DNA of 64,000 nt, from the NCBI GenBank assembly GCA_017619675.1, contig JAFZRX010000008.1, positions 62,001 through 126,000 on the forward strand, given 5' to 3'. Positions 42,599 through 51,234 of this stretch are shown here, piece by piece (the stretch's first letter is position 1; each line of letters opens with the position of its first letter). Position numbers and translations under genes: made by a program. The DNA is from Bacteroidales bacterium (GTDB lineage: Bacteria; Bacteroidota; Bacteroidia; Bacteroidales; UBA932). The notes beneath the pieces were generated by a model. The model saw nothing but the letters and a program-made list of their open reading frames with translations. It ran no database searches and was not told where the DNA came from.

Positions 42599-42985
42599 AT
42601 GGCAAAAAAAGCAACAACAAGTAAGAGAGTTGTCAAGGTTGACGCTTATGGCGAGGCCCATATTTCATCAACCTTCAACAACGTTATCGTGTCCCTCACA
42701 AACTCACAGGGACAGGTTATCAGTTGGTCTTCAGCTGGTAAGTGCGGCTTCAGGGGTTCCAAGAAGAACACTCCGTACGCAGCGCAGATGGCAGCAGAGG
42801 ATGCTTCCAAGACCGCATATGATGCAGGTCTCCGCAAAGTAAAGGCTTATGTAAAGGGTCCGGGTGCAGGCCGCGAGTCCGCAATCAGAACCATCAACAA
42901 TGCAGGCATCATCGTAACCGAGATCATCGACGTTACCCCTATGCCTCATAACGGATGCAGACCAAAAGGCCGTCGTAAAGTTTAA
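42599..42985 (+). CDS. rpsK: 30S ribosomal protein S11
   Basis: S11 (128 residues), platform protein near the E site. [20 protein letters not shown] and the C-terminal [16 protein letters not shown] are invariant features. Confidence 0.98.
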   Translation: MAKKATTSKRVVKVDAYGEAHISSTFNNVIVSLTNSQGQVISWSSAGKCGFRGSKKNTPYAAQMAAEDASKTAYDAGLRKVKAYVKGPGAGRESAIRTINNAGIIVTEIIDVTPMPHNGCRPKGRRKV

Positions 42986-43006
42986 CCTTAAAAAGAAGAA
43001 ATTACT

Positions 43007-43609
43007 ATGGCAAGATATACTGGTCCTAGCACTAAGATCGCGCGTAAGTTCGGCGAGCCCATTTATGGAGCCGACAAGGATTTCGAGAAGAGAAACTATC
43101 CTCCGGGACAGCACGGACTGTCCGGAAAGCGCAAGAAACAGAAGGATTACGGAATCCAGCTCAAAGAGAAGCAGAAAGTTAAATACATGTACGGTGTTCT
43201 GGAGCGTCAGTTCCGCAACACATACGACAAGGCTACCCGCATGGCCGGACAGAAGGGAGAGAACCTCATTTTCCTCCTCGAGTCCCGTCTTGACAACGTG
43301 GTTTACCGTCTTGGAATCGCTCCTTCAAGGGCTGCTGCACGTCAGCTTGTTTCCCATCACCACATCACTCTCAACGGTAACGTATGCAGCATTCCGTCCG
43401 CACAGGTTAAGCCTGGCGACTATGTAGCTGTAAGGGAGAAGGACAAGAGCATGGAGGTTATCCTGAACAGCGTGGCCAACGCATCCAAGTATGCATGGCT
43501 CGAGTTCGACTCAAAGGCCCTCTGTGGAAAGTTCCTCAACATGCCTACCCGCGAAGAGATACCTGAGAATATCAACGAGCAGCTTATCGTCGACCTTTAT
43601 TCCAAGTAA
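43007..43609 (+). CDS. rpsD: 30S ribosomal protein S4
   Basis: S4 (200 residues), assembly initiator with an S4 RNA-binding domain ([20 protein letters not shown]). The opening [20 protein letters not shown] is Bacteroidetes-typical. In E. coli S4 represses the alpha operon. Confidence 0.98.
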   Translation: MARYTGPSTKIARKFGEPIYGADKDFEKRNYPPGQHGLSGKRKKQKDYGIQLKEKQKVKYMYGVLERQFRNTYDKATRMAGQKGENLIFLLESRLDNVVYRLGIAPSRAAARQLVSHHHITLNGNVCSIPSAQVKPGDYVAVREKDKSMEVILNSVANASKYAWLEFDSKALCGKFLNMPTREEIPENINEQLIVDLYSK

Positions 43610-43634
43610 CAGTTAACACCAAAACAAAAGTAAT

Positions 43635-44645
43635 ATGGCAATCTTAGCATTTCAGAAACCGGATAAGGTGATAATGCTTGAAGCAACCGATACCTACGGC
43701 CGTTTCGAGTTCAGGCCCCTTGAGCCTGGCTACGGACAGACCATCGGCAACGCGCTGCGCAGGATATTATTGGCTTCTCTGGAAGGCTTTGCTATCTCTC
43801 AGATCAAGATTTCCGGCGTGGACCAGGAGTTCGCGACTATTCCGGGAGTCATCGAGGGCATGCAGGACATCATCCTCAACCTTAAGAAAGTAAGGCTCAA
43901 GAGGATGGTCGAGACAGCCGAGGGTGAGACAGCAAACATCGTAATTAGCGGCAAGCAGGAGTTTACCGCAGAGGATATTTCCAAGGGATTGTCTTCTTTT
44001 AAGGTGTTGAATCCACAGCAGCACATCTGCACCCTTGAGCCTTCAGTACGTCTTGAGATCGCACTGGAGATCACCAAGGGACGCGGATTTGTTCCCGCAG
44101 AGGAACTCAGGGACGAGAACGCGGCCATCGGCACAATTGCCGTTGACGCAATCTACACCCCTATCCGCAAGGTGAACTGGACAGTGGAAAACTGGCGTGT
44201 TGAACAGAAGACCGACTATGAGAAGCTGAACATAGAGATCGAGACCGACGGTTCCGTATCTCCTAGCTCCGCTCTTCAGGATGCGGCAAACATCCTTATC
44301 TATCACTTCAAACTCTTCACAGACGACAAGAAACTCTCGCTGGAGAACGCCACCGAGGTTGAGTCCAAGGAGCTTGACGAAGAGGCCCTCCGCATGAGGC
44401 ACCTCCTCCTCACCAAGCTTTCAGACATGGGACTCTCCGTAAGGGCATTCAACTGCCTCAAGGCTGCCGACATCGACACCTTCGCAGACCTGGTTTCCTA
44501 CTCAAGGAGCGAACTCATGAAGTTCCGCAACTTTGGAAGGAAGTCCCTCAACGAGATCGACGTGCTTGTAGAGAAGCTGAAGCTCTCCTTTGGTATGGAT
44601 GTTACCAAGTATAATATTGAACCTAAGAAAAAGACCGTTGTATAA
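43635..44645 (+). CDS. rpoA: RNA polymerase subunit alpha
   Basis: Alpha (336 residues). N-terminal dimerisation domain: [21 protein letters not shown]-terminal promoter/activator-binding domain: [20 protein letters not shown] with [13 protein letters not shown]. Its TAA shares one base with the rplQ ATG. Confidence 0.98.
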   Translation: MAILAFQKPDKVIMLEATDTYGRFEFRPLEPGYGQTIGNALRRILLASLEGFAISQIKISGVDQEFATIPGVIEGMQDIILNLKKVRLKRMVETAEGETANIVISGKQEFTAEDISKGLSSFKVLNPQQHICTLEPSVRLEIALEITKGRGFVPAEELRDENAAIGTIAVDAIYTPIRKVNWTVENWRVEQKTDYEKLNIEIETDGSVSPSSALQDAANILIYHFKLFTDDKKLSLENATEVESKELDEEALRMRHLLLTKLSDMGLSVRAFNCLKAADIDTFADLVSYSRSELMKFRNFGRKSLNEIDVLVEKLKLSFGMDVTKYNIEPKKKTVV

Positions 44646-45124
44646 TGAGACATAACAAAGCAATAAACCATCTTGGACGTCAGAGCGGACACCGCAAGGC
44701 CCTTCTTGCAAACATGGCCTCTTCCCTTATCCTCAATAAGAGAATCGTTACCACAACTGCAAAGGCAAAGGCCCTGAAGATGTATGTTGAGCCTCTCATC
44801 ACCAAGTCCAAAGAGGATACCACACATTCTCGCCGCGTCGTTTTCAGTTACCTGAAAGACAAGAACGCTGTATCCGAGCTTTTCCGTACCGTAGCGCCTA
44901 AGATCGCTAACCGTCCGGGAGGATACTGCCGCGTACTTCACCTTGGCTTCCGCCAGGGCGACGCCGCTGACACTTCACTCATCGAGCTTGTAGACTTCAA
45001 CGAGGCAGCTCTCGCAGCCGAGACCAAGAAAGAGGCGAAGAAGAGCACCCGCCGCGGCGGAGCCAAGAAGGCGGCAGCTCAGGCTGAGCCTGCAGCACCG
45101 GCTGAGGAGGAGAAGGCAGAATAA
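44645..45124 (+). CDS. rplQ: 50S ribosomal protein L17 with Ala/Lys/Glu-rich tail
   Basis: L17 (159 residues). Core [20 protein letters not shown] and [20 protein letters not shown] are conserved. From about residue 120 there is a low-complexity tail ([20 protein letters not shown], then acidic to EEEKAE) absent from E. coli L17 and typical of Bacteroidetes. It is the last gene of the alpha operon. Confidence 0.97.
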   Translation: MRHNKAINHLGRQSGHRKALLANMASSLILNKRIVTTTAKAKALKMYVEPLITKSKEDTTHSRRVVFSYLKDKNAVSELFRTVAPKIANRPGGYCRVLHLGFRQGDAADTSLIELVDFNEAALAAETKKEAKKSTRRGGAKKAAAQAEPAAPAEEEKAE

Positions 45125-45143
45125 GACTTTTACTCTATAAATT

Positions 45144-45176
45144 AAGAGGGCGCCTTTTGACGCCCTCTTTTTTTTA
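45144..45176 (+). terminator. Intrinsic terminator after rplQ
   Basis: AAGAGGGCG (45144-45152), 8-nt loop, CGCCCTCTT (45161-45169), then T7. It ends the second ribosomal unit. The lacI -7 box begins immediately downstream at 45179. Confidence 0.9.
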
Positions 45177-45178
45177 GT

Positions 45179-45186
45179 TATATTTG
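45179..45186 (+). promoter_or_regulatory. -7 element TATATTTG for the LacI-type gene
   Basis: TATATTTG, 6 nt before the ATG at 45193; near-leaderless arrangement. Its would-be -33 region lies inside the rplQ terminator stem. Confidence 0.55.
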
Positions 45187-45192
45187 TTTTGG

Positions 45193-46218
45193 ATGAAAAG
45201 GGTAACGATCAAGGATGTGGCAAAGGAAGCCGGCGTTTCAATAACGCTGGTGTCTTTCGTGATGAACGCCAAGATGCGCGAAGACGGGCGGCTTGACTGC
45301 CCGGTGAGCGCGGAGACGGCGGAGAAGGTGCTGGAAGTGGCAAAGAGGTTGGGCTACAAGCGCAACCCTGCAGCCGCTTCGCTCCGCAGCGGCCGCACCA
45401 ACACAATAGCCGTTATCCCCACCGACATCTCCAACAAGTTCTTCGCCGGGCTGGCCCGGTATATAGAGGACAGGTCCAACCTGTACGGATATACGGTCCT
45501 CTTTGGCAGTTCGGACGAGAACGCCGCCAAGCTGGACGCCGTGATGGACGCCGTGCTGGCGTATAACGTGGATGGCATAATCGTAGCCCCGGTAGCGGGC
45601 GGAGAGAAAGCCATCCGCAAGGCCACGGACCTGGGCGTCCCGGTAGTCCTCCTGGACAGGGACATCGAAGGGCTGGAAGGCGTCGGAAAAGTCATCCTGG
45701 ACGACCGGGAAGCCGGCCGTATGGCCACCGAAGGCTTCATCCGCAACGGCTTCAAGAAGATAGAGATGATTTCCTACACCCTGGCAATCTCCTCCTTGAA
45801 GGAAAGGGAAGAGGGCTACTCCCAGACCATGGACGCCAACGGGCTTTCGGAATTCCGCAAAGTTCACCACACCACCTACGAGACAGTTGACACAGACATA
45901 GAAATAATCATTGAAGACATGGTCTCCAGGGGCGTGGAAGCCATTTTCCTGCCCACATACTCCCTGTCCGCCGCCGCCTTGATGTTCATCAAGAAGCGCG
46001 GCCTGCGCGTTCCTCAGGACCTTGCCGTAGTGGGCTTCGACCGCAGCCAGATCTACCGTCTGTTCTCCACCTCCGTCGCCCACATCCTACAGCCCCAGAA
46101 GGAATTCGGCGAGAACGCCGTGGACATCCTCCACGACATGATCGAAAACAAATCCGCCGCCCGCTCCATCATCCTCAAGCCTACCCTCGTCCCCGGCGGC
46201 TCCATCCTGAAAGACTAA
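45193..46218 (+). CDS. LacI/PurR-family transcriptional regulator
   Basis: A 341-residue regulator: N-terminal LacI HTH (MKRVTIKDVAKEAGVSITLV; hinge NPAAASLRSGRT) and a periplasmic-binding-protein-like effector domain (TNTIAVIPTDISNKFFAGLA; VVGFDRSQIYRLFSTSVAHI). Such proteins usually sense a sugar or nucleotide and repress transport or catabolic genes. No sugar-utilisation operon is beside it, so its ligand and targets cannot be read here. The ATG at 45193 is preferred to a TTG at 45184 within the promoter. Confidence 0.92.
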   Translation: MKRVTIKDVAKEAGVSITLVSFVMNAKMREDGRLDCPVSAETAEKVLEVAKRLGYKRNPAAASLRSGRTNTIAVIPTDISNKFFAGLARYIEDRSNLYGYTVLFGSSDENAAKLDAVMDAVLAYNVDGIIVAPVAGGEKAIRKATDLGVPVVLLDRDIEGLEGVGKVILDDREAGRMATEGFIRNGFKKIEMISYTLAISSLKEREEGYSQTMDANGLSEFRKVHHTTYETVDTDIEIIIEDMVSRGVEAIFLPTYSLSAAALMFIKKRGLRVPQDLAVVGFDRSQIYRLFSTSVAHILQPQKEFGENAVDILHDMIENKSAARSIILKPTLVPGGSILKD

Positions 46219-46244
46219 TTCCGCTCTGCCCTCATTAAACGTGT

Positions 46245-46340
46245 GGCGGGTAAAGGGTTGTAAATCAGCGAAATTGTTCCTTGGATACTCCGCATTTTGG
46301 GGAGTATCATGGATGTTATCTGATTGAAAATCAAGAAGGT
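46245..46340 (+). repeat. REP-like palindromic element, copy A
   Basis: A stem GATACTCC (46284-46291) / GGAGTATC (46301-46308) with a TTTT loop is flanked by a second pair ATCAG / CTGAT further out. The whole 95-bp segment aligns base for base over most of its length with copy B at 47879. The shared core is a pyrimidine CC tract, TTTT and GGGG. It lies between lacI and the RAYT pseudogene. Confidence 0.6.
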
Positions 46341-46346
46341 ACGTAC

Positions 46347-46376
46347 CACTTGAAAATAAACGTTTAATTTCAAGTG
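46347..46376. repeat. Inverted repeat CACTTGAAA ... TTTCAAGTG upstream of the RAYT pseudogene
   Basis: 9-bp perfect arms (46347-46355, 46368-46376) flank ATAAACGTTTAA. The same ATAAACGTTTAA motif occurs upstream of the intact RAYT at 60284-60295, so it may be a conserved control or recognition site. Confidence 0.5.
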
Positions 46377-46404
46377 AGGGTGGACAATGGTGATTTTATA
46401 GTGA

Positions 46405-46412
46405 TATCTTTG
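46405..46412 (+). promoter_or_regulatory. -7 element TATCTTTG of the RAYT pseudogene
   Basis: TATCTTTG, 26 nt before the ATG at 46439. The intact RAYT copy has the same box at 60322-60329 with a 24-nt leader. Confidence 0.5.
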
Positions 46413-46438
46413 TCTTGTAATCAAAGTGGGAAAGAATT

Positions 46439-47328
46439 ATGAGTCAGGATTACAGGACATATCACGAGGGTAGTACGCATCATGTGTTTTGCAAGGCAAT
46501 CGGCGGAAACATCATATTTTATTCTGTCCAGGACTGCATTTTTTATATAACCCTCTATTATCATCTTGCAAGGAAGTATGGAATAATCACCAGGGCGTTC
46601 AGTATAATGCCCAATCATATCCATTCCAACGAACAGGCCCCTTCCCGGAAAGCGTTTGTCGATTTCCACAGGGACCTTAACAGAGAGTTTACCATGACTT
46701 ATAATGCTGAGCATAAAAGGTTGGGAAAAAGATTCGTGAGAATATCGCATATATAGTCAACAATGCAGTGGCCGGGAATCTGGCCGATGACCTGGACGAA
46801 TATAGATGGAATCTGATGGCGTACAGGAATACCAGTTATCCTTTTTCTTCGAAGATTGCTCTGAACAAAGCTTCGAACAGGCTCCGCAGATCGGTGAAAA
46901 TGTTAAAGTATTATTACTCCTGTGGGTTGCCTTTGACTTATGACAGACAAAGAGTGCTGTTCAAGAATCTTTCTTCTGAGGAGGCGGGCCAGTTGACAGA
47001 TCTTATTATTTCCATTCATAATTGTCTGGATTATAAGGCGATAGGAAGATTGTACAACGGCGACGTGGAGAATGCTGCGTTGTCGGCCAGGACAAATAAT
47101 GGAAGTGAGCATGACATTCCGGATGACTATGAAGATTACAGTGATTATACCGCCATGATGAGAATTGCCCGGGATAATGGCGTGGATTTGAAAACCTGCA
47201 ACTTTGAGACAATGACTTCCAAGGAGTTGAAGAAATTGTCTGACATATTCAGATATTCCGGTTTTTCTAATAAGCAAATACGGAAGTTCCTTCATTTGGG
47301 CAGCGGCAAGAATCTTGCAGGCAAATAG
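46439..47328 (+). pseudogene. REP-associated tyrosine transposase (RAYT), internally deleted and frameshifted
   Basis: Two adjacent reading frames, 46439-46756 and 46768-47328, align with the N- and C-terminal parts of the intact RAYT at 60354. The first opens MSQDYRTYHEGSTHHVFCKA, with the HUH-type motif IMPNHIHS. After AEHKR, sequence equivalent to about 15 residues (SGAVFMKPFGYAPKT in the intact copy) is missing and the frame changes; the other frame then reads VGKKIRENIAYIVNNAVAGN, matching the intact protein. Family enzymes cut single-stranded DNA at REP hairpins. This copy cannot make the full protein. Confidence 0.85.
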
Positions 47329-47345
47329 AGAAAATGCCTTTTACT

Positions 47346-47765
47346 ATGAAACGATATATCATACTTATTGCGGCGGTCCTTGTTACTGCCGTTTCTTGTA
47401 CTACTCCAAGATACATATCCAATTTACCTCAGTTGCAGGATGAGTGGGTTGGCCGGTCACATGCGGAAATAGTCCGTGAATTCGGTGCTCCTACCCGTGA
47501 GGTTTCAGATGGCGCTGACGGTCAGATCCTGGTTTACGAAACATTCTATACAACCCATAGTACCGATGAGTTCATGGGAGATTTCACCACGACCGTAGAG
47601 GAACACCGGGACTACAAGGAATTCTATCTGGATCCTGACGGAACCTGTTATCATGTCCGAAGCAACGAAATCGTTCCCCAGGGCCGCGTGTTAAACTTTT
47701 TTGCAACAGGCTGGGGCTTCGTATCCATAGCGATAATCATGGCCGGTCTGTCCATGGCCCTCTGA
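47346..47765 (+). CDS. Small lipoprotein with BamE/SmpA-like motif
   Basis: A 139-residue predicted lipoprotein from the ATG at 47346: lipobox TAVSC and mature start CTTPRYIS. Residues after it (WVGRSHAEIVREFGAPTREV, then ILVYETFY) resemble the SmpA/OmlA (BamE) fold motif in which a helix precedes a G-P-x turn. The C-terminus has one hydrophobic segment (GWGFVSIAIIMAGLSMAL). Function is unknown. An in-frame ATG at 47334 is less likely since it adds four polar residues before the signal peptide. Confidence 0.72.
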   Translation: MKRYIILIAAVLVTAVSCTTPRYISNLPQLQDEWVGRSHAEIVREFGAPTREVSDGADGQILVYETFYTTHSTDEFMGDFTTTVEEHRDYKEFYLDPDGTCYHVRSNEIVPQGRVLNFFATGWGFVSIAIIMAGLSMAL

Positions 47766-47802
47766 CCCTTCATCCCCTAGAGACTGTCTTTCAGACCTTT
47801 TT

Positions 47803-47848
47803 AGTTGCGGAAACCCAGTTCCTACTGATGTTCCGCAACTTTTTTTTG
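47803..47848 (+). terminator. Intrinsic terminator after the small lipoprotein gene
   Basis: AGTTGCGGAA (47803-47812), 18-nt loop, TTCCGCAACT (47831-47840), T8. Ten perfect base pairs. Confidence 0.85.
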
Positions 47849-47878
47849 TGGAGGGTGGAAAATGGGGTGGAAAGAAGG

Positions 47879-47975
47879 TGGAGGGTAAGGGGTTGATAGT
47901 CAGGGAGATAATATGTGAGATACTCCCGGTTTTGGGGAATATCGGGATTGTTATTCTATTGAGGGTTAGGTAGTT
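47879..47975 (+). repeat. REP-like palindromic element, copy B
   Basis: Stem GATACTCCC (47919-47927) / GGGAATATC (47935-47943) with one mismatch. Aligns over about 95 bp with copy A at 46245. Copies A and B bracket the RAYT pseudogene and the small lipoprotein gene. The gap 47849-48092 contains this, a purine-rich G-dense strand and no gene I can support. Confidence 0.6.
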
Positions 47976-48055
47976 AGGCGCCACTGGTCACTTGCCGGAT
48001 TTTTGAGGAGAGGTGTCTTGAGGAAGGAATTGAGAAGGAGAGGAAGGGGTACGGA

Positions 48056-48064
48056 GGGGGGGGG
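48056..48064 (+). repeat. G9 homopolymer upstream of aroDA
   Basis: Nine consecutive G inside a purine-rich stretch (about 48000-48080), ending about 30 nt before the aroDA -7 box. Such tracts are prone to slippage. Confidence 0.6.
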
Positions 48065-48092
48065 AAGTGGTTGTGGGATGGGAAATTATGAG

Positions 48093-48100
48093 TAAATTTG
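48093..48100 (+). promoter_or_regulatory. -7 element TAAATTTG for the AroD-AroA gene
   Basis: TAAATTTG, 6 nt before the ATG at 48107. GGTTG at 48069-48073 is a possible weak -33 element about 20 nt upstream. Confidence 0.55.
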
Positions 48101-48106
48101 CAGTCT

Positions 48107-50050
48107 ATGATTTGCGTATCGATACAGAAGAAGGGGCTGGAGGAGATATTCGAGGTGATGGAGAGGCCGGAGGTGGAGATGGCGGAGATCCGTCTGGATC
48201 TCTGTCCGCTCTCCGACGACGATATCGCCGAGCTGTTCTCCCTGTGTGACAAGCCGCTGGTAGCGACTTGCCGGATGGGAGATTCGTACACCGAGGCGGA
48301 GCGGAGGCTGGGCCTGGCGATTGAGGCGGGGGCGAAGTATTGCGATCTGGAGCTGGAGGCTCCGGCGCCCGTGGGAAAGCGCCTCAGGCGCAAAGCCGCC
48401 GAGTGCGGGACGGTGTTCATCAGGTCGTACCATAATTATGAGTATACGCCATCGGCAGAAGAGCTGAGGGGGATTGTGGGGCAGTGCAGGCGATTCGGGG
48501 CCGAGGTGGTGAAGATAGCGGTGAAGGCGAACTCCGCGGAGGATGTTACCGCGGTGGAGAGCCTGTACGCGGATTACCCGGAAGGGAGCCTGCTGGCGTT
48601 TTGCATGGGCGAAACGGGCAGGCGGAGCCGGGTGGACTGCCTGAGGCTTGGAGCCCCGTTCAGCTATGCTGCACTGGGCGACGCCACGGCCGAAGGGCAG
48701 TACCAGCTGGCGGAGATGAACCGCGAGGTGTACGGCGGCTTCAAGCCGTACAACCGCGTGGGAATCGAGGTGCCGGCGTCCAAGAGTATGGCCCAGAGGG
48801 CCATCGTGGCGGCGGCGCTGGCGGATGGTACTTCGCACATGAGTGGATACACTCCGTGCGAAGACAGCGAATCCGCCATAGCGGCGGCCCGCGCAATAGG
48901 GGCCGACGTGAAGGTCGGCCCCACGCTGGTGGTCAAGGGCATCGGCGCGAAGCCGCTGGAGCTGGACAGCATCGACGTGGGCGAATCCGGCCTGCTGACC
49001 AGGATGCTGATACCGGTACTGGCCATGAAGAATGGCGGCAAGGCGTTCGAGGTGCGTGGCAGGGGAACCCTGCCGAAGCGCCCTCTGGCCGGCGCCGCGC
49101 AGATCATGGCCTCCTTTGGCGTGATGCTGGAGAACCTGGAGGCCGCCGGCAAGGAGGTGCGCGTTCCGCTCCGCGTGAACGGCAAACTCCTCCCCGGCAG
49201 GGCCGACATTTCCGGCAAGGGCGGTTCCCAGATCATTTCCGGCCTGCTGATGGCACTGCCTCTGGCAGATAAGAATTCCACGCTGTACATACACGAACCC
49301 AAGAGCATCCCGTACATGTTCATGACGGCGGATGTCCTCCAGAAATTCGGCATAAAGACCGCTAACGAGATGGAAGGCGGAGACGACTTCCTGGAGTCCC
49401 AGGACTGGGACCTCTGTACCGGCATGACATTCCGGATAAAGGGCGGGCAGCGCTACCAGGCAGCCGACTTCCGTCTGGAGGCGGACTGGAGCAGCGCGGT
49501 GCCCTTCCTGGTGGCGGGCGCCATCTTTGGCAGCGCGCAGGTGGAGGGGCTGGACACATCGTCATTGCAGGCAGATTTATCGATAATCGATATATTGGCG
49601 GAAGCCGGAGCATGCGTTTCCCAGGTGGAGGACACCAAGACCGTATGCGTCCAGAAGGCGCCGCTGAACCCCTTTGAAATGGACCTGGCCAATGCGCCGG
49701 ACCTCTTCCCGGTCGTTTCCGTCCTTGCGGCATTCTGCCCCGGACAGACCCGCCTGGGAGGCGTCGGCCGCCTGGCCGCAAAAGAAAGCAACCGCGCCCA
49801 GGCCATCCTGGAGATGCTCCGGCAGCTTGGCGTGGAAGCCTATATAGAGAAAGACGACATGTTCATCACCGGCCACTCCCTGAGCAGCCGCCTGCTGAAC
49901 GGCAACCTGCTGCGCGGGGGCAGCTACACTTCCCGCCACGACCACCGCATGGTCATGGCGCTCAGGGTAGCTGAACTGGGCGCCGCCGCCCCGATTGACA
50001 TTGACGACACCCTTTGCGTAGCAAAATCTTTCCCTGACTTTAGCCTATAG
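48107..50050 (+). CDS. aroDA: Fused type I 3-dehydroquinate dehydratase - EPSP synthase
   Basis: A 647-residue fusion of two shikimate-pathway enzymes. Residues about 1-212 are type I dehydroquinase with E82, the active-site H109 (IRSYHNYE) and Schiff-base K136 (EVVKIAVK). Residues about 215-647 are EPSP synthase with VPASKSMAQRA (K226, R231), KRPLAGAAQIMASFG, GGSQIISGLLMALP, KESNRAQ and DHRMVMAL. The PEP-loop motif reads GESGLLTR where E. coli has GNAGTAMR. The two steps are not consecutive: AroE and AroK act between them, and no gene for either is adjacent. I chose ATG 48107, since the TTG at 48098 lies in the promoter box. There is no internal stop; the domains join directly. Confidence 0.9.
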   Translation: MICVSIQKKGLEEIFEVMERPEVEMAEIRLDLCPLSDDDIAELFSLCDKPLVATCRMGDSYTEAERRLGLAIEAGAKYCDLELEAPAPVGKRLRRKAAECGTVFIRSYHNYEYTPSAEELRGIVGQCRRFGAEVVKIAVKANSAEDVTAVESLYADYPEGSLLAFCMGETGRRSRVDCLRLGAPFSYAALGDATAEGQYQLAEMNREVYGGFKPYNRVGIEVPASKSMAQRAIVAAALADGTSHMSGYTPCEDSESAIAAARAIGADVKVGPTLVVKGIGAKPLELDSIDVGESGLLTRMLIPVLAMKNGGKAFEVRGRGTLPKRPLAGAAQIMASFGVMLENLEAAGKEVRVPLRVNGKLLPGRADISGKGGSQIISGLLMALPLADKNSTLYIHEPKSIPYMFMTADVLQKFGIKTANEMEGGDDFLESQDWDLCTGMTFRIKGGQRYQAADFRLEADWSSAVPFLVAGAIFGSAQVEGLDTSSLQADLSIIDILAEAGACVSQVEDTKTVCVQKAPLNPFEMDLANAPDLFPVVSVLAAFCPGQTRLGGVGRLAAKESNRAQAILEMLRQLGVEAYIEKDDMFITGHSLSSRLLNGNLLRGGSYTSRHDHRMVMALRVAELGAAAPIDIDDTLCVAKSFPDFSL

Positions 50051-50082
50051 TTTGGCAAAAAGACTAAAAAGTGATAACTTGG
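50051..50082 (+). promoter_or_regulatory. Promoter TTTG-N20-TAACTTGG for the OmpA-family gene
   Basis: TTTG (50051-50054), a 20-nt spacer and TAACTTGG (50075-50082, one mismatch). It begins directly at the aroDA stop and separates the two genes transcriptionally. The ATG follows 11 nt later. Confidence 0.55.
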
Positions 50083-50093
50083 TGGCAATTATT

Positions 50094-51212
50094 ATGAAAA
50101 GGCTTCTTGCATTCATATTTTTAGCCGTTTCGGTCGCCTTTAACTGCAATGCGCAGTCGAAGAATACATTCTATCCGGAATCCAGGATATCCGTCCTGGG
50201 CGGAATCAACATAGTACCGTCCGACGCCTGGACAATGGGCATCGGCAAGACCATAACGCCCAATTTCCAGGTAGGATACGAATATGGTTTCTTGCCATGG
50301 CTGGGAGTCCGCGCATCCGTCAGCGGCATGATGGGATCATACCCCACCAACCCGTACCGGGAGCATCAGTTCACGGCCATAGTAAATTACATGCAGTTTG
50401 GCGCGGACGCCATGTTCGACATCTGCAACCTGCTGGAATACAGCCAGGAACGCGTAATCAATCCATACGTACTGGCAGGTATGGCCGCAAACTACCGTTT
50501 CAAGACCGGCAACACCCAGGCGTACGTAGGCCCCGCCTTCAGAGGAGGCCTGGGCCTCTCAATACGCATGGGCAAACTTTTCAGGGCCATCCTTGAAGGC
50601 CAGTACAACGCACTGGGCAACAAATTCAACACCCTGGACGACAACAACTCCGTTGGAGGCCTCTGGGACGGTAACTTCGCGGCCCTGGCAGGCGTCCAGC
50701 TGGACCTGGGCGGAGGCCGCCGCCGTGCGCAGGAGGAGGCCCACGCCCGTGAGGTAGCGGAGGCCAAAGCCCGCCAGGCCGCCGCGGCGCAGGCCACCGC
50801 GGACCGCATCGCGGCCGCGCGTGCCGCTGACCGCGCCCGCTCCGAGCAACTCGCTGCGGAGCGCGAGGCTCTCGCCCGCGGAGAAAACCCCCGCGTAGTA
50901 GAAGAAAAGATCCTGTTTGAAACCGGCAAGACCACCATTCCGGAATCCGAGAGACCAAAACTGGAGCACATAGTCTCCGTGATGGACCTCTATCCGAATA
51001 CCGTGGTGACCATAGCCGGCTACGCCGACAGGGAAACCGAACCGGCCGCCGACCACCTGACCCTGTCAGTGATGCGCGCGGACGCCGTTAAGAAGGCCCT
51101 TACCGATGCAGGCATATCGGCCACCCGTATCACCACCAGATACAACAGCAGTTCACAGCAGATATCCACGGAACCGGGTGATAACCAAGTAGTTGTCTGC
51201 ACCACCAAGTAA
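50094..51212 (+). CDS. OmpA-family outer-membrane protein
   Basis: A 372-residue protein from the ATG at 50094: signal peptide MKRLLAFIFLAVSVAFNCNA, a predicted beta-barrel of alternating hydrophobic strands with frequent Gly/Tyr/Phe (about 20-210), an Ala/Glu/Arg-rich helical linker (about 215-270) and a C-terminal OmpA-like peptidoglycan-binding domain (ILFETGKTTIPESERPKLEH; YADRETEPAADHLTLSVMRA). It anchors the outer membrane to peptidoglycan. The helical linker is unusually rich in Ala and Arg. It lies 22 nt upstream of the first fimbrillin-like gene. Confidence 0.85.
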   Translation: MKRLLAFIFLAVSVAFNCNAQSKNTFYPESRISVLGGINIVPSDAWTMGIGKTITPNFQVGYEYGFLPWLGVRASVSGMMGSYPTNPYREHQFTAIVNYMQFGADAMFDICNLLEYSQERVINPYVLAGMAANYRFKTGNTQAYVGPAFRGGLGLSIRMGKLFRAILEGQYNALGNKFNTLDDNNSVGGLWDGNFAALAGVQLDLGGGRRRAQEEAHAREVAEAKARQAAAAQATADRIAAARAADRARSEQLAAEREALARGENPRVVEEKILFETGKTTIPESERPKLEHIVSVMDLYPNTVVTIAGYADRETEPAADHLTLSVMRADAVKKALTDAGISATRITTRYNSSSQQISTEPGDNQVVVCTTK

Positions 51213-51234
51213 CGCTTTTTATTTTGTGAAGTAT

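Noticed and set aside
46439..47328. Two separate small genes for the halves of the first RAYT
   Set aside because: Comparison with the intact RAYT at 60354 shows that they are two frames of one gene with an internal deletion.
48056..48064. G9 tract as a frameshift switch of aroDA
   Set aside because: It lies outside the coding region, so slippage would not change the frame; only a promoter effect remains possible.
48098..48106. TTG start for the AroD-AroA fusion
   Set aside because: It overlaps the -7 promoter box; the ATG at 48107 begins at the usual dehydroquinase N-terminus.
47974..49425. Minus-strand frames opposite aroDA
   Set aside because: Shadows of the fusion gene. Both enzyme halves on plus are intact with all catalytic residues.
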